From the NCBI GenBank assembly GCA_021828155.1, contig JAKAST010000004.1, positions 1 through 47,039 of the forward strand: a stretch of 47,039 nt of DNA. The letters are read 5' to 3'. The stretch comes from Microcaldota archaeon. GTDB taxonomy: Archaea > Micrarchaeota > Micrarchaeia > Micrarchaeales > Micrarchaeaceae. The notes under the pieces were generated by a model. The model had not been told where the DNA came from. It was given only the letters and a program-made list of their open reading frames with translations, and did no database searches. Within the stretch, counting starts at the first letter, position 1. Each line of letters begins with the position of its first letter. Positions 24,122 through 31,869 of the stretch are shown in pieces. A program made the translations under genes and the position numbers.

Positions 24122-24274
24122 ATGGGGAAATTTCCGATAGCAGATGCTGCCCAATCCAAAGTCTGGATCTGCAGGCGGTGCAAGGCCAGGAACAAGGCCG
24201 GCAGCGATACGTGCCGCAAGTGCGGCTACCACGCTCTGAGGCCAAAGCGCAAGAATACGCGCGTGAAGAAATAA
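24122..24274 (+). CDS. rpl40e: 50S ribosomal protein eL40
   Basis: A 50-residue zinc-ribbon ribosomal protein. It begins MGKFPIADAAQSKVWICRRC, with CRRC and CRKC pairs for zinc and the GYHALRPKRKNTR ending typical of eL40. A TATA box near 24031-24042 (TAGATATTTATT) sits about 25 bp before an in-frame ATG at 24062. A leaderless start there would add 20 residues; I kept the conserved start. Confidence 0.9.
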   Translation: MGKFPIADAAQSKVWICRRCKARNKAGSDTCRKCGYHALRPKRKNTRVKK

Positions 24275-24306
24275 CGCTGAGTTTTCCATGAAACAGAGGT
24301 GCTAAT

Positions 24307-24528
24307 GTGGCTGATCTGAATCCGACCGAACAGCTTGTGATGAAGGCTCTGCAGGAGCTGGGCGCAACGAAGGACGCTTCGATAAAAACTGCAGACGACA
24401 TAACCAAGAAGTGCAACAGGCCAAAAGGGCTCGTCAACAATACATTGGTTGCACTGGTGCAGAAAGGCGTTATAAAGCGCGTCGCACGCGAGAAGGCCTC
24501 CGGCTACTACATACTAAGCGGGAAGTGA
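24307..24528 (+). CDS. Small winged-helix protein
   Basis: A 73-residue single-domain winged helix. LNPTEQLVMKALQELGA, a DITKKCNRPKGLVNNTLVAL recognition region and a wing ending in GYYILSGK are visible. It starts with GTG after a good GAGGTG ribosome binding site. It is probably a DNA-binding regulator or an RNA polymerase-linked HTH factor; no family name is clear to me. It is followed 4 bp later by the DUF2666-like gene, so the two likely share one transcript, perhaps with eL40. Confidence 0.65.
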   Translation: MADLNPTEQLVMKALQELGATKDASIKTADDITKKCNRPKGLVNNTLVALVQKGVIKRVAREKASGYYILSGK

Positions 24529-24532
24529 ATCC

Positions 24533-24994
24533 ATGGACGTTCCTGACGAATACATAGATTTCTCAGCCAAGTACAAAGACTGGATATCGATAAAGAAGCT
24601 GGCAATACGCCCTGATACCAAGCCAGAAGAAGTGGTTTTCCATTTGGCTGGCGTGCGCAGCACCATAGACGGTCGTATGTTCAAGCTTCTCGGCATAAAG
24701 ACCGATGTGCTTGATGCGTTTGCGGCAAGCAAGGCCTCCGGCATGCGTGCCGGCTACTCATCGCTGGGGCAGGCCCTGCAGCATGTCGACAGCGCAGAGG
24801 CCAAGAGAGCCGTTGAGGATGCTTGCGATAACAAGACGCTGGTTCCGTTTGCTAAGACCTATCTTCTCAACAGGCTCATAACCTCGCTGAAGCTCGATAC
24901 AAGCCTTAGCCAGCAGGCGATGTCAAAGGTGTTCCCATACCTGAAGCCGCCTAAGGCGCCAGGTCGCATGGGCAAACCAAAGGCGTCTGTCTAA
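24533..24994 (+). CDS. DUF2666-like protein
   Basis: A 153-residue helical protein. The segment IDFSAKYKDWISIKKLAIRPDTKPEEV and the following LAGVRSTIDGRMFKLLG resemble my memory of DUF2666, a small archaeal family of unknown function; this assignment is tentative. No catalytic motif or membrane helix is visible. The C-terminus is basic and proline-rich (LKPPKAPGRMGKPK). It forms a unit with the small winged-helix gene, which may hint at a regulatory context. Confidence 0.45.
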   Translation: MDVPDEYIDFSAKYKDWISIKKLAIRPDTKPEEVVFHLAGVRSTIDGRMFKLLGIKTDVLDAFAASKASGMRAGYSSLGQALQHVDSAEAKRAVEDACDNKTLVPFAKTYLLNRLITSLKLDTSLSQQAMSKVFPYLKPPKAPGRMGKPKASV

Positions 24995-25007
24995 CTTCTA
25001 CTGATTT

Positions 25008-26804
25008 CTAATACCTAGACCGTATCTCGGCCATATTGCTGCCGTCTGAGTATGCGCCCTCCCATGTGCCGTCGTCATTTCTCTTCCTTAGATAGAAGCC
25101 CTTTGGCAGACGGCCCGGATCTTCAAGTCTAAGCAAGCGCACGTCCTTCTCTATGAGGTCGCTGTTCTCGGTCTCCATCATGCGCCTTGCATCGCCCTTG
25201 AGCAGGTTGCTGTGGACCTCGGCATACTGCGCAGCATCAAGCGCTATGTCCTGTGCTCCGAACGTGACTATGACGTTGTCTTCGATCATCTTCCTGCTCG
25301 TTGCGGCAAGCTCTGCATAGAAAGCCTTTGCTATGAGCCCGCTGCCGTAGTAGGCCAGGATGAAATTCGTGCCGTTGCCGTGGAGCAGCTCGCTTGCCAG
25401 GGCGACGTGCGTAGAGCTGGCGTAAGCATTGCCAACCTCAGATGGCAGAACAAGCGCATTCCTTATGTTAAGGCCCTTTATGAAGGCCTCGAACTCCGGC
25501 CGCGGCACGCTTCTCTTCCTATTCGGGTCAGACAAGTCCGGTGCGTCCCTGAGCCGCTTGAGCCAGCTCCAGTAGGCGTTTATCTCCTTGTCGTTGGCTA
25601 TGTAAGCAACTATGTCTTCGTCCTTACCATTGAATGCCCTGAGCTTCTCTCTCATGATGTCTGTAAACTTCTTCCCGTCTATGGGGCTCTGCCCTATGTC
25701 CGGCCGGCTCTGTAACTCTTCGAACAGCTCCCTGTTGTACGTCTTCAGGTAGTGCTCGAAAAGGAAGCCCGCGAAGTATATAGCCTGCTTAGGGAAAGGC
25801 ACATGCCCTACAAACGCATCTATCTTTGCAATCAGGTCGCTGCCAGAATATGATGCGTACCTGGCCTCGAGGTCCTCGAGGGCCTCCGCCACGGCATATA
25901 CATAGCCTATCTCAGAAAACTTACCGTACACCTTCGGATTGTGGTTTCCGAACTTCGTGAAATCCGGGAACTGTATAGTGAACTTGCCGTAGCCTATGCT
26001 GTAATCTATGTTGAGCAGCCTTGGGTTCTTTGTTATCCAGTAGAGCGTGGCTGCGGCGCCTTGCGTTGCCTCCGCATTGGGCGCCCTTACGCTGTCATAT
26101 ACCGCGGTGTCGGTCGTGATTATAAGCGCCGACTCGTTCCTGCTGAATGTGTAGGCTGCGAGTATGCTCTCCAGCGCATTCGACATGGACAGCCCAGCGC
26201 CTGCGCATGCAAACGTTACCTGCTTGAGCTCGATGTGCCTCAGCATCTCAACATACGGTCTGTATTTATCTTCGTTCTCGTTGAGAAGCCTCGAGGTCGC
26301 CATTGCCAGCGCTATTACTGCCTCGGGCCTGCTGAAGTCGTCGTTGCTTTCTGTGGCGTAGTATATTGCGTTTATCGGCTCTGTGAAAAACTTTGCGCTG
26401 TCTTCCTTGCTGCCCGAGACATTCTTGATGAACTCGTATATAGAATTGGCCGCGAGCGTGACGTTGCCCTGCGAATAGGTGGGCAGGCGCGCCTTGTTTA
26501 CGCCTATGCCGTCGCGCGTCTTTCCGGGCGAGCTGTTCGTTACAACGTCCAGCACCTCGTTCGGCACGAAAGTATCGGGTGCTGTGACTACAATCTTGTC
26601 TACGCCTATTTTCGGCGCATGCTTTGCATCGATCGTGAGCTCCAGCACCTCCTTACCTTGCTGTGGTGCCATGCCTGATACGCGGGCCGTTACATTAGTG
26701 TGCGTTTCAGCAATGCGCATGCCATCTACGTGCATGACGTCAAGTCCCTCGACCTTGCCCGCTGAACTGTCATTCGCCGCCTTCATATCCTGAGTTGCCA
26801 TCAT
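25008..26804 (-). CDS. Hydroxymethylglutaryl-CoA synthase, enlarged
   Basis: Thiolase-fold enzyme of the mevalonate (isoprenoid lipid) pathway. The triad is present: Glu in YYATESNDD, the acyl-carrying Cys in TFACAGAGLSM, and His in FVGHVPFPKQ. The family segment GNAYASSTHVALASELLHG also fits. At about 598 residues it is longer than usual archaeal forms (about 350), with extra N-terminal (about 65 residues) and internal segments. Start at 26804 is chosen because a TATA-like CTATTAATG (about 26830-26840) lies inside the longer frame from 26861 and predicts a start near 26806. Confidence 0.75.
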   Translation of the reverse strand: MMATQDMKAANDSSAGKVEGLDVMHVDGMRIAETHTNVTARVSGMAPQQGKEVLELTIDAKHAPKIGVDKIVVTAPDTFVPNEVLDVVTNSSPGKTRDGIGVNKARLPTYSQGNVTLAANSIYEFIKNVSGSKEDSAKFFTEPINAIYYATESNDDFSRPEAVIALAMATSRLLNENEDKYRPYVEMLRHIELKQVTFACAGAGLSMSNALESILAAYTFSRNESALIITTDTAVYDSVRAPNAEATQGAAATLYWITKNPRLLNIDYSIGYGKFTIQFPDFTKFGNHNPKVYGKFSEIGYVYAVAEALEDLEARYASYSGSDLIAKIDAFVGHVPFPKQAIYFAGFLFEHYLKTYNRELFEELQSRPDIGQSPIDGKKFTDIMREKLRAFNGKDEDIVAYIANDKEINAYWSWLKRLRDAPDLSDPNRKRSVPRPEFEAFIKGLNIRNALVLPSEVGNAYASSTHVALASELLHGNGTNFILAYYGSGLIAKAFYAELAATSRKMIEDNVIVTFGAQDIALDAAQYAEVHSNLLKGDARRMMETENSDLIEKDVRLLRLEDPGRLPKGFYLRKRNDDGTWEGAYSDGSNMAEIRSRY

Positions 26805-26898
26805 GGAATCGCAAAGGGCTTGGATGCTAACATTAATAGACGACGAATTATGATTAGACAATTAGCGATTATATGCCAGCGCCCATGCAGACTAGTCT

Positions 26899-27066
26899 AC
26901 ATGAATGACCGCGGGTACGTGATGGCCAGCAAGTCAAACGCTACGCTCTAGTACAGCGGCCAATTGCCAGAAAATACTATGCGTTTCTGCTGAACCTTAC
27001 AGCAGGCAACTACCATGTGATTGTGCTGACTAGTTCCGGCATTGTGCAGGAAAACTCTGTGAAGTG
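26899..27066 (+). pseudogene. Possible remnant of a surface protein gene
   Basis: The plus strand gives a short broken reading frame ending NLTAGNYHVIVLTSSG..VQENSVK-stop, the kind of beta-strand text found at domain ends of archaeal surface proteins. No start codon or ribosome binding site supports it in frame, and a neighbouring frame holds a short ATG fragment. It looks like decayed coding DNA rather than a gene. The rest of 26862-27127 shows nothing I can name. Confidence 0.25.
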
Positions 27067-27127
27067 AAGCATACGAAGCTCTCGCATATGGCCGTCATGC
27101 ATATAATAATCAGATTCCCCCAAAGGG

Positions 27128-27153
27128 AAAAAAGAATGGTTTTCAAGCCATTC
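27128..27153 (-). terminator. Hairpin plus T-run after the 45-aa gene
   Basis: On the minus strand GAATGG and CCATTC form a stem with an 8-base loop, followed at once by TTTTTT. It starts at the stop codon of the 45-aa gene. Confidence 0.6.
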
Positions 27154-27289
27154 ATTTGGGATTTCTCAGAAATGGCTCAAGCCTTCCCAGATCCCATTTG
27201 CCTGTCTCTGCAGGCACACCCTCATTGCCTGGAATGTGTTCCTTGAGCAGCCCGGCCAGGCCCGGCTGCTTGTCCTTCGATTCATTCAT
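27152..27289 (-). CDS. Small 45-residue protein
   Basis: Not recognised. The product begins MNESKDKQPGLAGLLKEHIP and continues with a GNEGVPAETGKWDLGRLEPF segment, ending RNPK. It is soluble, charged and proline/glycine-rich. AGGTGA lies four bases before the ATG, a TATA-like CATAAATATG sits at about 27356-27365, and a hairpin with a T-run follows the stop. This full set of expression signals around a 46-codon frame supports a real gene. It lies alone between HMG-CoA synthase and tRNA-Gly. Confidence 0.6.
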   Translation of the reverse strand: MNESKDKQPGLAGLLKEHIPGNEGVPAETGKWDLGRLEPFLRNPK

Positions 27290-27385
27290 CTATTCACCTA
27301 AGCGTGAAATCGAAGGCGTGTCTGCTGATTTGGCTTGTGTGTATTAGTTCCGCGTACATATTTATGTTTTTGCGCTGGGAGAAAA

Positions 27386-27458
27386 TGCGACCTCCGGGAT
27401 TTGAACCCGGGTCGCTGCCTTGGCAAGGCAGTGTCCTACCAGGCTAGACTAAGATCGC
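27386..27458 (-). tRNA. tRNA-Gly (GCC)
   Basis: Acceptor GCGATCT/AGGTCGC, anticodon loop TTGCCAA between CTGCC and GGCAG, T-arm CCGGG/CCCGG with TTCAAAT, discriminator A, no CCA. Confidence 0.96.
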
Positions 27459-27549
27459 ATGCAAACTTTGACTGCAAAAAGCAGTATATATTATGCGTCG
27501 TCATTTTAAATCTTGCGCCGCGGTGCGAGAGCTCGTCCGCATTGCGCCT

Positions 27550-28005
27550 TCACTTATTCACTGGTTTGAAGAGGGGATCGGTCTTGAGAAGCAGCATCTG
27601 GCCCTCCCCAATTCTGAACGTGGTCGCAACAACCTCGTCTATGAATATCTCATTAGTGTATGGTGTACGGTTGTTCCCCACTGGCGGCTCGTCCCCCGCC
27701 ATGCGCAGCAGTTCGGCGTTCTTCACCACCATGCTAAACGCGTACCGATATCTGAGGAACGCGGTGTCAACTAAAGGCATAGTATTGAACACGTTTCCTA
27801 CGAGCTTGGGCCCCAACGCATAGCCTATGTAGGCGCTGCCCTTGATCGAGTAGTTCGGGTGCACTACGCTCTTGGTGTCAATCACACCTGATATCTGCTC
27901 TATCTCGGGCTTGCCTGACTCTCCGAGGCGAATCAGGTATTCCTCCTTGCCTGAATACGGCTTGTGGATTATTCGGCTGTTCGCAAATAGCATGCTTTTT
28001 GCCAT
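27550..28005 (-). CDS. Uncharacterised protein, 151 aa
   Basis: Not recognised. The sequence is predicted mixed alpha/beta, with no membrane helix or signal peptide. A conserved-looking centre is IDTKSVVHPNYSIKGSAYIG, then a YRYAFSMVVKNAELLRM helix and a strand-rich end. ATG 28005 is preferred to 28023 because a TATA box (CTATATATC, about 28036-28046) would start the transcript near 28015. It sits between tRNA-Gly and tRNA-Phe and has its own promoter. Confidence 0.5.
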   Translation of the reverse strand: MAKSMLFANSRIIHKPYSGKEEYLIRLGESGKPEIEQISGVIDTKSVVHPNYSIKGSAYIGYALGPKLVGNVFNTMPLVDTAFLRYRYAFSMVVKNAELLRMAGDEPPVGNNRTPYTNEIFIDEVVATTFRIGEGQMLLLKTDPLFKPVNK

Positions 28006-28109
28006 CGAAGCACTGCTTGGCACATGTGGGTGATAAGATATATAGAGCTTTTCTATATCCCAACATCATGCTTCCTGTTTGACAATGTTCATCGATAGCC
28101 AAAATGAAT

Positions 28110-28181
28110 TGCCGCTGGTCGGATTTGAACCGACGACATTCCGGTCTTCAGCCGGACGCTCTCCCACTGAGCTACAGCGGC
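28110..28181 (-). tRNA. tRNA-Phe (GAA)
   Basis: Acceptor GCCGCTG/CAGCGGC, anticodon loop CTGAAGA between TCCGG and CCGGA, T-arm GTCGG/CCGAC, discriminator A, no CCA. Confidence 0.96.
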
Positions 28182-28272
28182 ATAATGTGCTTCTATTATT
28201 TCTCGATTGTATTTTAATACTTGCCAATGCGTCATCTCACAATTAAAAGCCTTCCAATACAACTAGTAGTGA

Positions 28273-29835
28273 ATGGCAGATTGGACGGAGCTAGTCCCAT
28301 ACTCGGGGCTTGTAAACACCTCAGGTTTAGAGCCGCGGGCCTACCAGCTCAACATAATAAGGAGCGTGCTCTCTGGCAAGAACAGCCTGGTGGTACTGCC
28401 TACCGGCCTAGGCAAGACGCTCATTGCTGTATTCGCCATAGCCAAGGCCTTGTACGAAGGCAAGAAGGCCATAATCCTTGCACCAACCAAACCGCTGAGC
28501 GAGCAGCACTACAACTCGCTGCTCAGCCAGCTCAGGGTCGGCAGCGAGAGCATCCTGCTCCTCACAGGCGCCATAACCGGCGCGAAGCGCAAAGCATTGG
28601 AGGAACGTGCAATGGTAATAGCGGCTACGCCCCAGACCATAGCCAACGACCTTGCATCGGGACGCCTCTCGCTGGACGGCTTTGGCATTGTGGTGTTTGA
28701 CGAGTGCCACAAGGCGGTCGGCAGGTACGCATACACGTACGTCGCAAACGAGTGCAAGCTCAGAGGCGTGCAGTTGCTTGGCCTTACTGCCTCTCCAGGC
28801 AGCGACAGGAGGCGCATCGGTGCGCTCATCGAGACTTTCGGCATACAGAACATAGAGATACGCGGCTCGCTGGACGGCGACGTGGCACCGTACGTGATGG
28901 GCAAGTCAGTGTATACACAGTACGTCGACAAGAACCCCACGATAAACGGCATACTGATGCGCCTCAAGCCAGTCATAGACGAGCATATGATGCGGCTGCA
29001 CTCTATGGGGCTGAGCCCTTACACTGCGTTCGAGCGGATGCCCAAAGGCAGGCTCATAGAGATAGGCAGAAACATCGACAAGATACAGGCCAAGAACTAC
29101 AAGTTCGGCGCACTGCTGCACTACATATACGTGCTGCACCTCACGCACGCGTACGATTTGCTGGCTACAGAGGGCATATACCCGTTCCTGAGCTACATGG
29201 ATGCGCTGCAGGGCAGGGAGAAGAAGAGTAGGAGCGTCGAGGGTTTGCTGAAGAACCTTAATGTCGTCGAGGCCATAAGGCTGGCGCGCAGGGCGCAGAG
29301 TGCTGGTGAGGAGCACCCGAAGATGGCGAAGCTCATCGAGCTCATGGCCGGGCCGCTGAAGGGCAAGAGCGTAATAGTATTCGTGCAGTACCGCTCCACA
29401 ATAAAGCGGATTGCCGAGCTGCTTAACGCAAACGGCGTGAGCGCAAGGCCGTTCGTCGGCAAGAAGGAGGGCGTGACGCAGGAGCAGCAGAGCGGCGTGA
29501 TAAGCGATTTCCGATCCGGCGCATTCAGGGTGCTCGTCGCGACATCAATAGGCGAGGAGGGCCTTGACATACCAAGCGTCGACGGAGTGGTGTTCTACGA
29601 GCCGATACCGAGCGAGATAAGGAACATACAGCGGAAGGGCAGGGCCGGAAGGATAAGGTTCGGCGAAGTGATCATACTTGTCACGAGGGACACGAGGGAT
29701 GAGGCCTATCTGATGGTATCGCGCGTGCGGGAGAAGCGCATGGTGGAGCTCGTGTACCGCATAAAGGAGAGCATCGAAAAAGGAACTTATAGGTTTGCGG
29801 CAAAAGAAAAGCGGGGTCAGAAGAGGCTGTTGTGA
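28273..29835 (+). CDS. hef: Hef/FANCM-like superfamily 2 helicase
   Basis: DNA helicase that acts on stalled forks and branched DNA. Walker A is LPTGLGKT (K48), the DECH box is at 143-146 and TASPG is motif III. The insert after domain 1 (about 230-330) is the Hef-type helical thumb, and motifs IV-VI include VFVQYRS and QRKGRAGR. Euryarchaeal Hef also carries a C-terminal XPF nuclease and HhH domains, which are missing from this 520-residue form. Its stop overlaps the antiporter start by one base. hjc lies one gene further, fitting a recombination/repair setting. Confidence 0.88.
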   Translation: MADWTELVPYSGLVNTSGLEPRAYQLNIIRSVLSGKNSLVVLPTGLGKTLIAVFAIAKALYEGKKAIILAPTKPLSEQHYNSLLSQLRVGSESILLLTGAITGAKRKALEERAMVIAATPQTIANDLASGRLSLDGFGIVVFDECHKAVGRYAYTYVANECKLRGVQLLGLTASPGSDRRRIGALIETFGIQNIEIRGSLDGDVAPYVMGKSVYTQYVDKNPTINGILMRLKPVIDEHMMRLHSMGLSPYTAFERMPKGRLIEIGRNIDKIQAKNYKFGALLHYIYVLHLTHAYDLLATEGIYPFLSYMDALQGREKKSRSVEGLLKNLNVVEAIRLARRAQSAGEEHPKMAKLIELMAGPLKGKSVIVFVQYRSTIKRIAELLNANGVSARPFVGKKEGVTQEQQSGVISDFRSGAFRVLVATSIGEEGLDIPSVDGVVFYEPIPSEIRNIQRKGRAGRIRFGEVIILVTRDTRDEAYLMVSRVREKRMVELVYRIKESIEKGTYRFAAKEKRGQKRLL

Positions 29836-31133
29836 TGCTCAACGTAGACGTGCTGTTCGCGTTCCTCGCAGGCATAGTGTTCCTGGGGTTCATACTCAAC
29901 GCCCTGTTCGACAGGCTCAGGATCGCTAGCGTTGTGCCCCTCATGCTTATCGGCCTTCTCATCGGGCCAGTTTTCAGGGTCGTGAGCACTGGCCCAGGGA
30001 GCACCATTGCGCAGCTGACGCCTTACGTCACGGCCCTTGCGGTATCGTTCATACTGTTCGACGTTGGGTTGAACATGAGGTTCTCGCGCCTCAGGCGCGT
30101 CATAGTCACAGCTACAAAGTTCACATTCAGCCTGGAGATAGCGACAGGCTTGGTAGTGGCGCTGGGCGCATTTCTTGCGATGCACTTCGCTTTCGGGTGG
30201 TCGCTAGCCGAGTCGCTGATATTCGGGTTCGCCCTGTCCGGCCCGAGCGCAGTCATAGTGCCGACGCTGATGAAGCTCGTGAAGATGTCGGACGACATGA
30301 AGACCACGCTGCTGTACGAGAGCATATCTACCGACCTGCTGGAGCTGCTCGTCCCGATAATGCTGCTGCAAATAATCGTCAGCTCCAGCGCGGGACTCGG
30401 CGCGATCATCGGCGGCGCCCTTGCATCAATAGTGCTTGGCGCGCTCTTCGGTTTCGTATCTGCTGTTGTGTGGCTCTGGGTGCTGAACAGGTTCAGCAAG
30501 GTAAGCAGGAACTACAGCTGGATGCTCACGATAGCAATGGTGCTGGCAACGTACGGCATAGCCTCGCTGCTGGGCCTGAGCGGTGCCATAACAATATTCG
30601 TGTTCGGCCTGATATTTGGCAATCTGGGCTCGATGCGGCCTAAGGGCACCATAGCGCACGAGCCAACGTTCGCGGAGCGCTACCTCTCTATGCCCTACGA
30701 CATAGAGCACGTGCGCGAATACCAGCGCGAGATCGTGTTCTTCACGAGCACATTCTTCTTCGTGTACATAGGCATGCTGTTCGGCGCCTCGCAGCTGAAC
30801 GCCACGATAGTTGTCATGGCCCTGCTGCTCACCCTCGTATTCGTTCTGATGCGCATATTGTTCGCGCCTATGCTGAAGAGGTACATGCGCGGCAGCACCG
30901 TGCACAGCCCTGAGGGCTCCGTAGTGCACTACAACGTTGCCAGGGGGCTATCCCCCGCGATAGTCGCAACGCTGCCGCTCGCGTACGGCATAGTGATACC
31001 CTCGTTCCTCGACGCTATATTCCTGGTTATACTGGTAAGCAACATAGCTGCTACCGTGGGAATTTTCGCATTCTACAAGCCGGGCAACGCATCGCAACAG
31101 GGGCCCAAGCCCGAGCCCGCAGCTGTGCCGTAG
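29835..31133 (+). CDS. CPA2-family cation/proton antiporter
   Basis: Kef/NapA-like membrane antiporter, 432 residues, with about 12 transmembrane helices. The GFALSGPSAVIVPTLMKLVK stretch and the acidic ESISTDLLELL match the ion-binding unwound-helix region of CPA2 exchangers. There is no C-terminal TrkA_N nucleotide domain; the tail is short. It exchanges Na+ or K+ for H+ and would serve pH or ion homeostasis in the membrane. It is coupled to hef by a TGATG junction, apparently without functional relation. Confidence 0.85.
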   Translation: MLNVDVLFAFLAGIVFLGFILNALFDRLRIASVVPLMLIGLLIGPVFRVVSTGPGSTIAQLTPYVTALAVSFILFDVGLNMRFSRLRRVIVTATKFTFSLEIATGLVVALGAFLAMHFAFGWSLAESLIFGFALSGPSAVIVPTLMKLVKMSDDMKTTLLYESISTDLLELLVPIMLLQIIVSSSAGLGAIIGGALASIVLGALFGFVSAVVWLWVLNRFSKVSRNYSWMLTIAMVLATYGIASLLGLSGAITIFVFGLIFGNLGSMRPKGTIAHEPTFAERYLSMPYDIEHVREYQREIVFFTSTFFFVYIGMLFGASQLNATIVVMALLLTLVFVLMRILFAPMLKRYMRGSTVHSPEGSVVHYNVARGLSPAIVATLPLAYGIVIPSFLDAIFLVILVSNIAATVGIFAFYKPGNASQQGPKPEPAAVP

Positions 31134-31183
31134 CGCCTCGCAACATATTTATACAGCTCAGGGCATATCTTAGCGGCGAGCCG

Positions 31184-31618
31184 GTGCACAGGTATGTCAA
31201 GGGTGCGAGAAGCGAGCGCGAACTGCTGGATATATTTCACAGCAATGGCTATTCTGTGATGCGCTCAGCGGGCAGCGGCGTCAATGCTGTGAGCCCCGAC
31301 ATAATCGTGTTCAGGCAGCGCAGAGGCCTGGCGTTTGAGTGCAAGGCCTGGAACCGGACCAGCCTAGCCATAGAGGCTGATAAAGTCGAAGTGCTGCGCA
31401 AGTGGGAGCTCGACACAGGCATGGAGTTCTACATTGCATGGCGTATGAACGGCAAGGGATGGTTTTTCATAACGCTGCAGGAGCTCAACAAGGCGGGAAA
31501 GAACTACACGGTAACGCAAAGGAGCGCGTTATCAATAAACAGGCGCATCGAGCATCTCCTTGGTCCAGCTCAGACTGTGCCGCAGATCCGGCCCGCAGCA
31601 CAGGAAAATCGGCCATAG
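31184..31618 (+). CDS. hjc: Holliday junction resolvase Hjc
   Basis: Structure-specific nuclease that cuts four-way DNA junctions. The family pattern is clear: KGARSERELLDIF with the catalytic Glu, VMRSAGSG, PDIIVF with the metal-binding Asp, and FECKAW with the ExK motif. The basic core is followed by a slightly longer tail than usual (144 residues). The start is GTG 31184; a TATA-like CATATTTATAC at 31144-31154 predicts a short leader. It is placed between hef and dnaG, both fork-related. Confidence 0.92.
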   Translation: MHRYVKGARSERELLDIFHSNGYSVMRSAGSGVNAVSPDIIVFRQRRGLAFECKAWNRTSLAIEADKVEVLRKWELDTGMEFYIAWRMNGKGWFFITLQELNKAGKNYTVTQRSALSINRRIEHLLGPAQTVPQIRPAAQENRP

Positions 31619-31623
31619 GCAAT

Positions 31624-31869
31624 ACTTATATATCTATCCGGACCATATTCCTCTGTAATAATCAGCAAGTGTGTCTGAAGCAGTAGCTATGTAAGTGCTT
31701 AAAATGTGGCAAGGTGCAAAAATTCATCCTTATCGTCGTGTAGACGATGGCCCGTCTGGCGCCGTTCAGGCGCGCAGGTCAGGCCCTCAATGCCTCCCGG
31801 CAGCAGCGATGCTGCCTGTTTAAGCCATGTATAGCGCAGCTGATTCTGGCACACTGCAAGGGTGTCAAC
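31624..31869 (+). other. Long structured leader upstream of dnaG
   Basis: A TATA box (ACTTATATATC, 31624-31634) predicts a start near 31651, giving about 219 bases before dnaG. Three hairpins are visible: ATCGTC/GACGAT (31732-31748), GCGCC/GGCGC (31759-31773) and GGCAGCA/TGCTGCC (31799-31816) closed by a GCGA (GNRA) tetraloop. It may be a regulatory leader or a separate small RNA. A 39-codon frame from 31704 lacks a ribosome binding site. Confidence 0.4.

Noticed and set aside
27335-27823. Plus-strand 162-codon frame across tRNA-Gly
   Set aside because: It runs through a tRNA gene and antisense to the better supported minus-strand gene at 27550-28005.
31759-31816. Resemblance to SRP RNA helix 8 (AGGTCAGG...AGCAGC)
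   Set aside because: The tetraloop and apical stem between the two strands are missing, 12 unrelated bases intervene, and the remaining length is too short for an archaeal SRP RNA.
31747-31869. N-terminal extension of DnaG from ATG 31747
   Set aside because: The conserved protein starts at 31870 with GGGTG at the correct distance, and the extension covers the hairpins and has no family resemblance.
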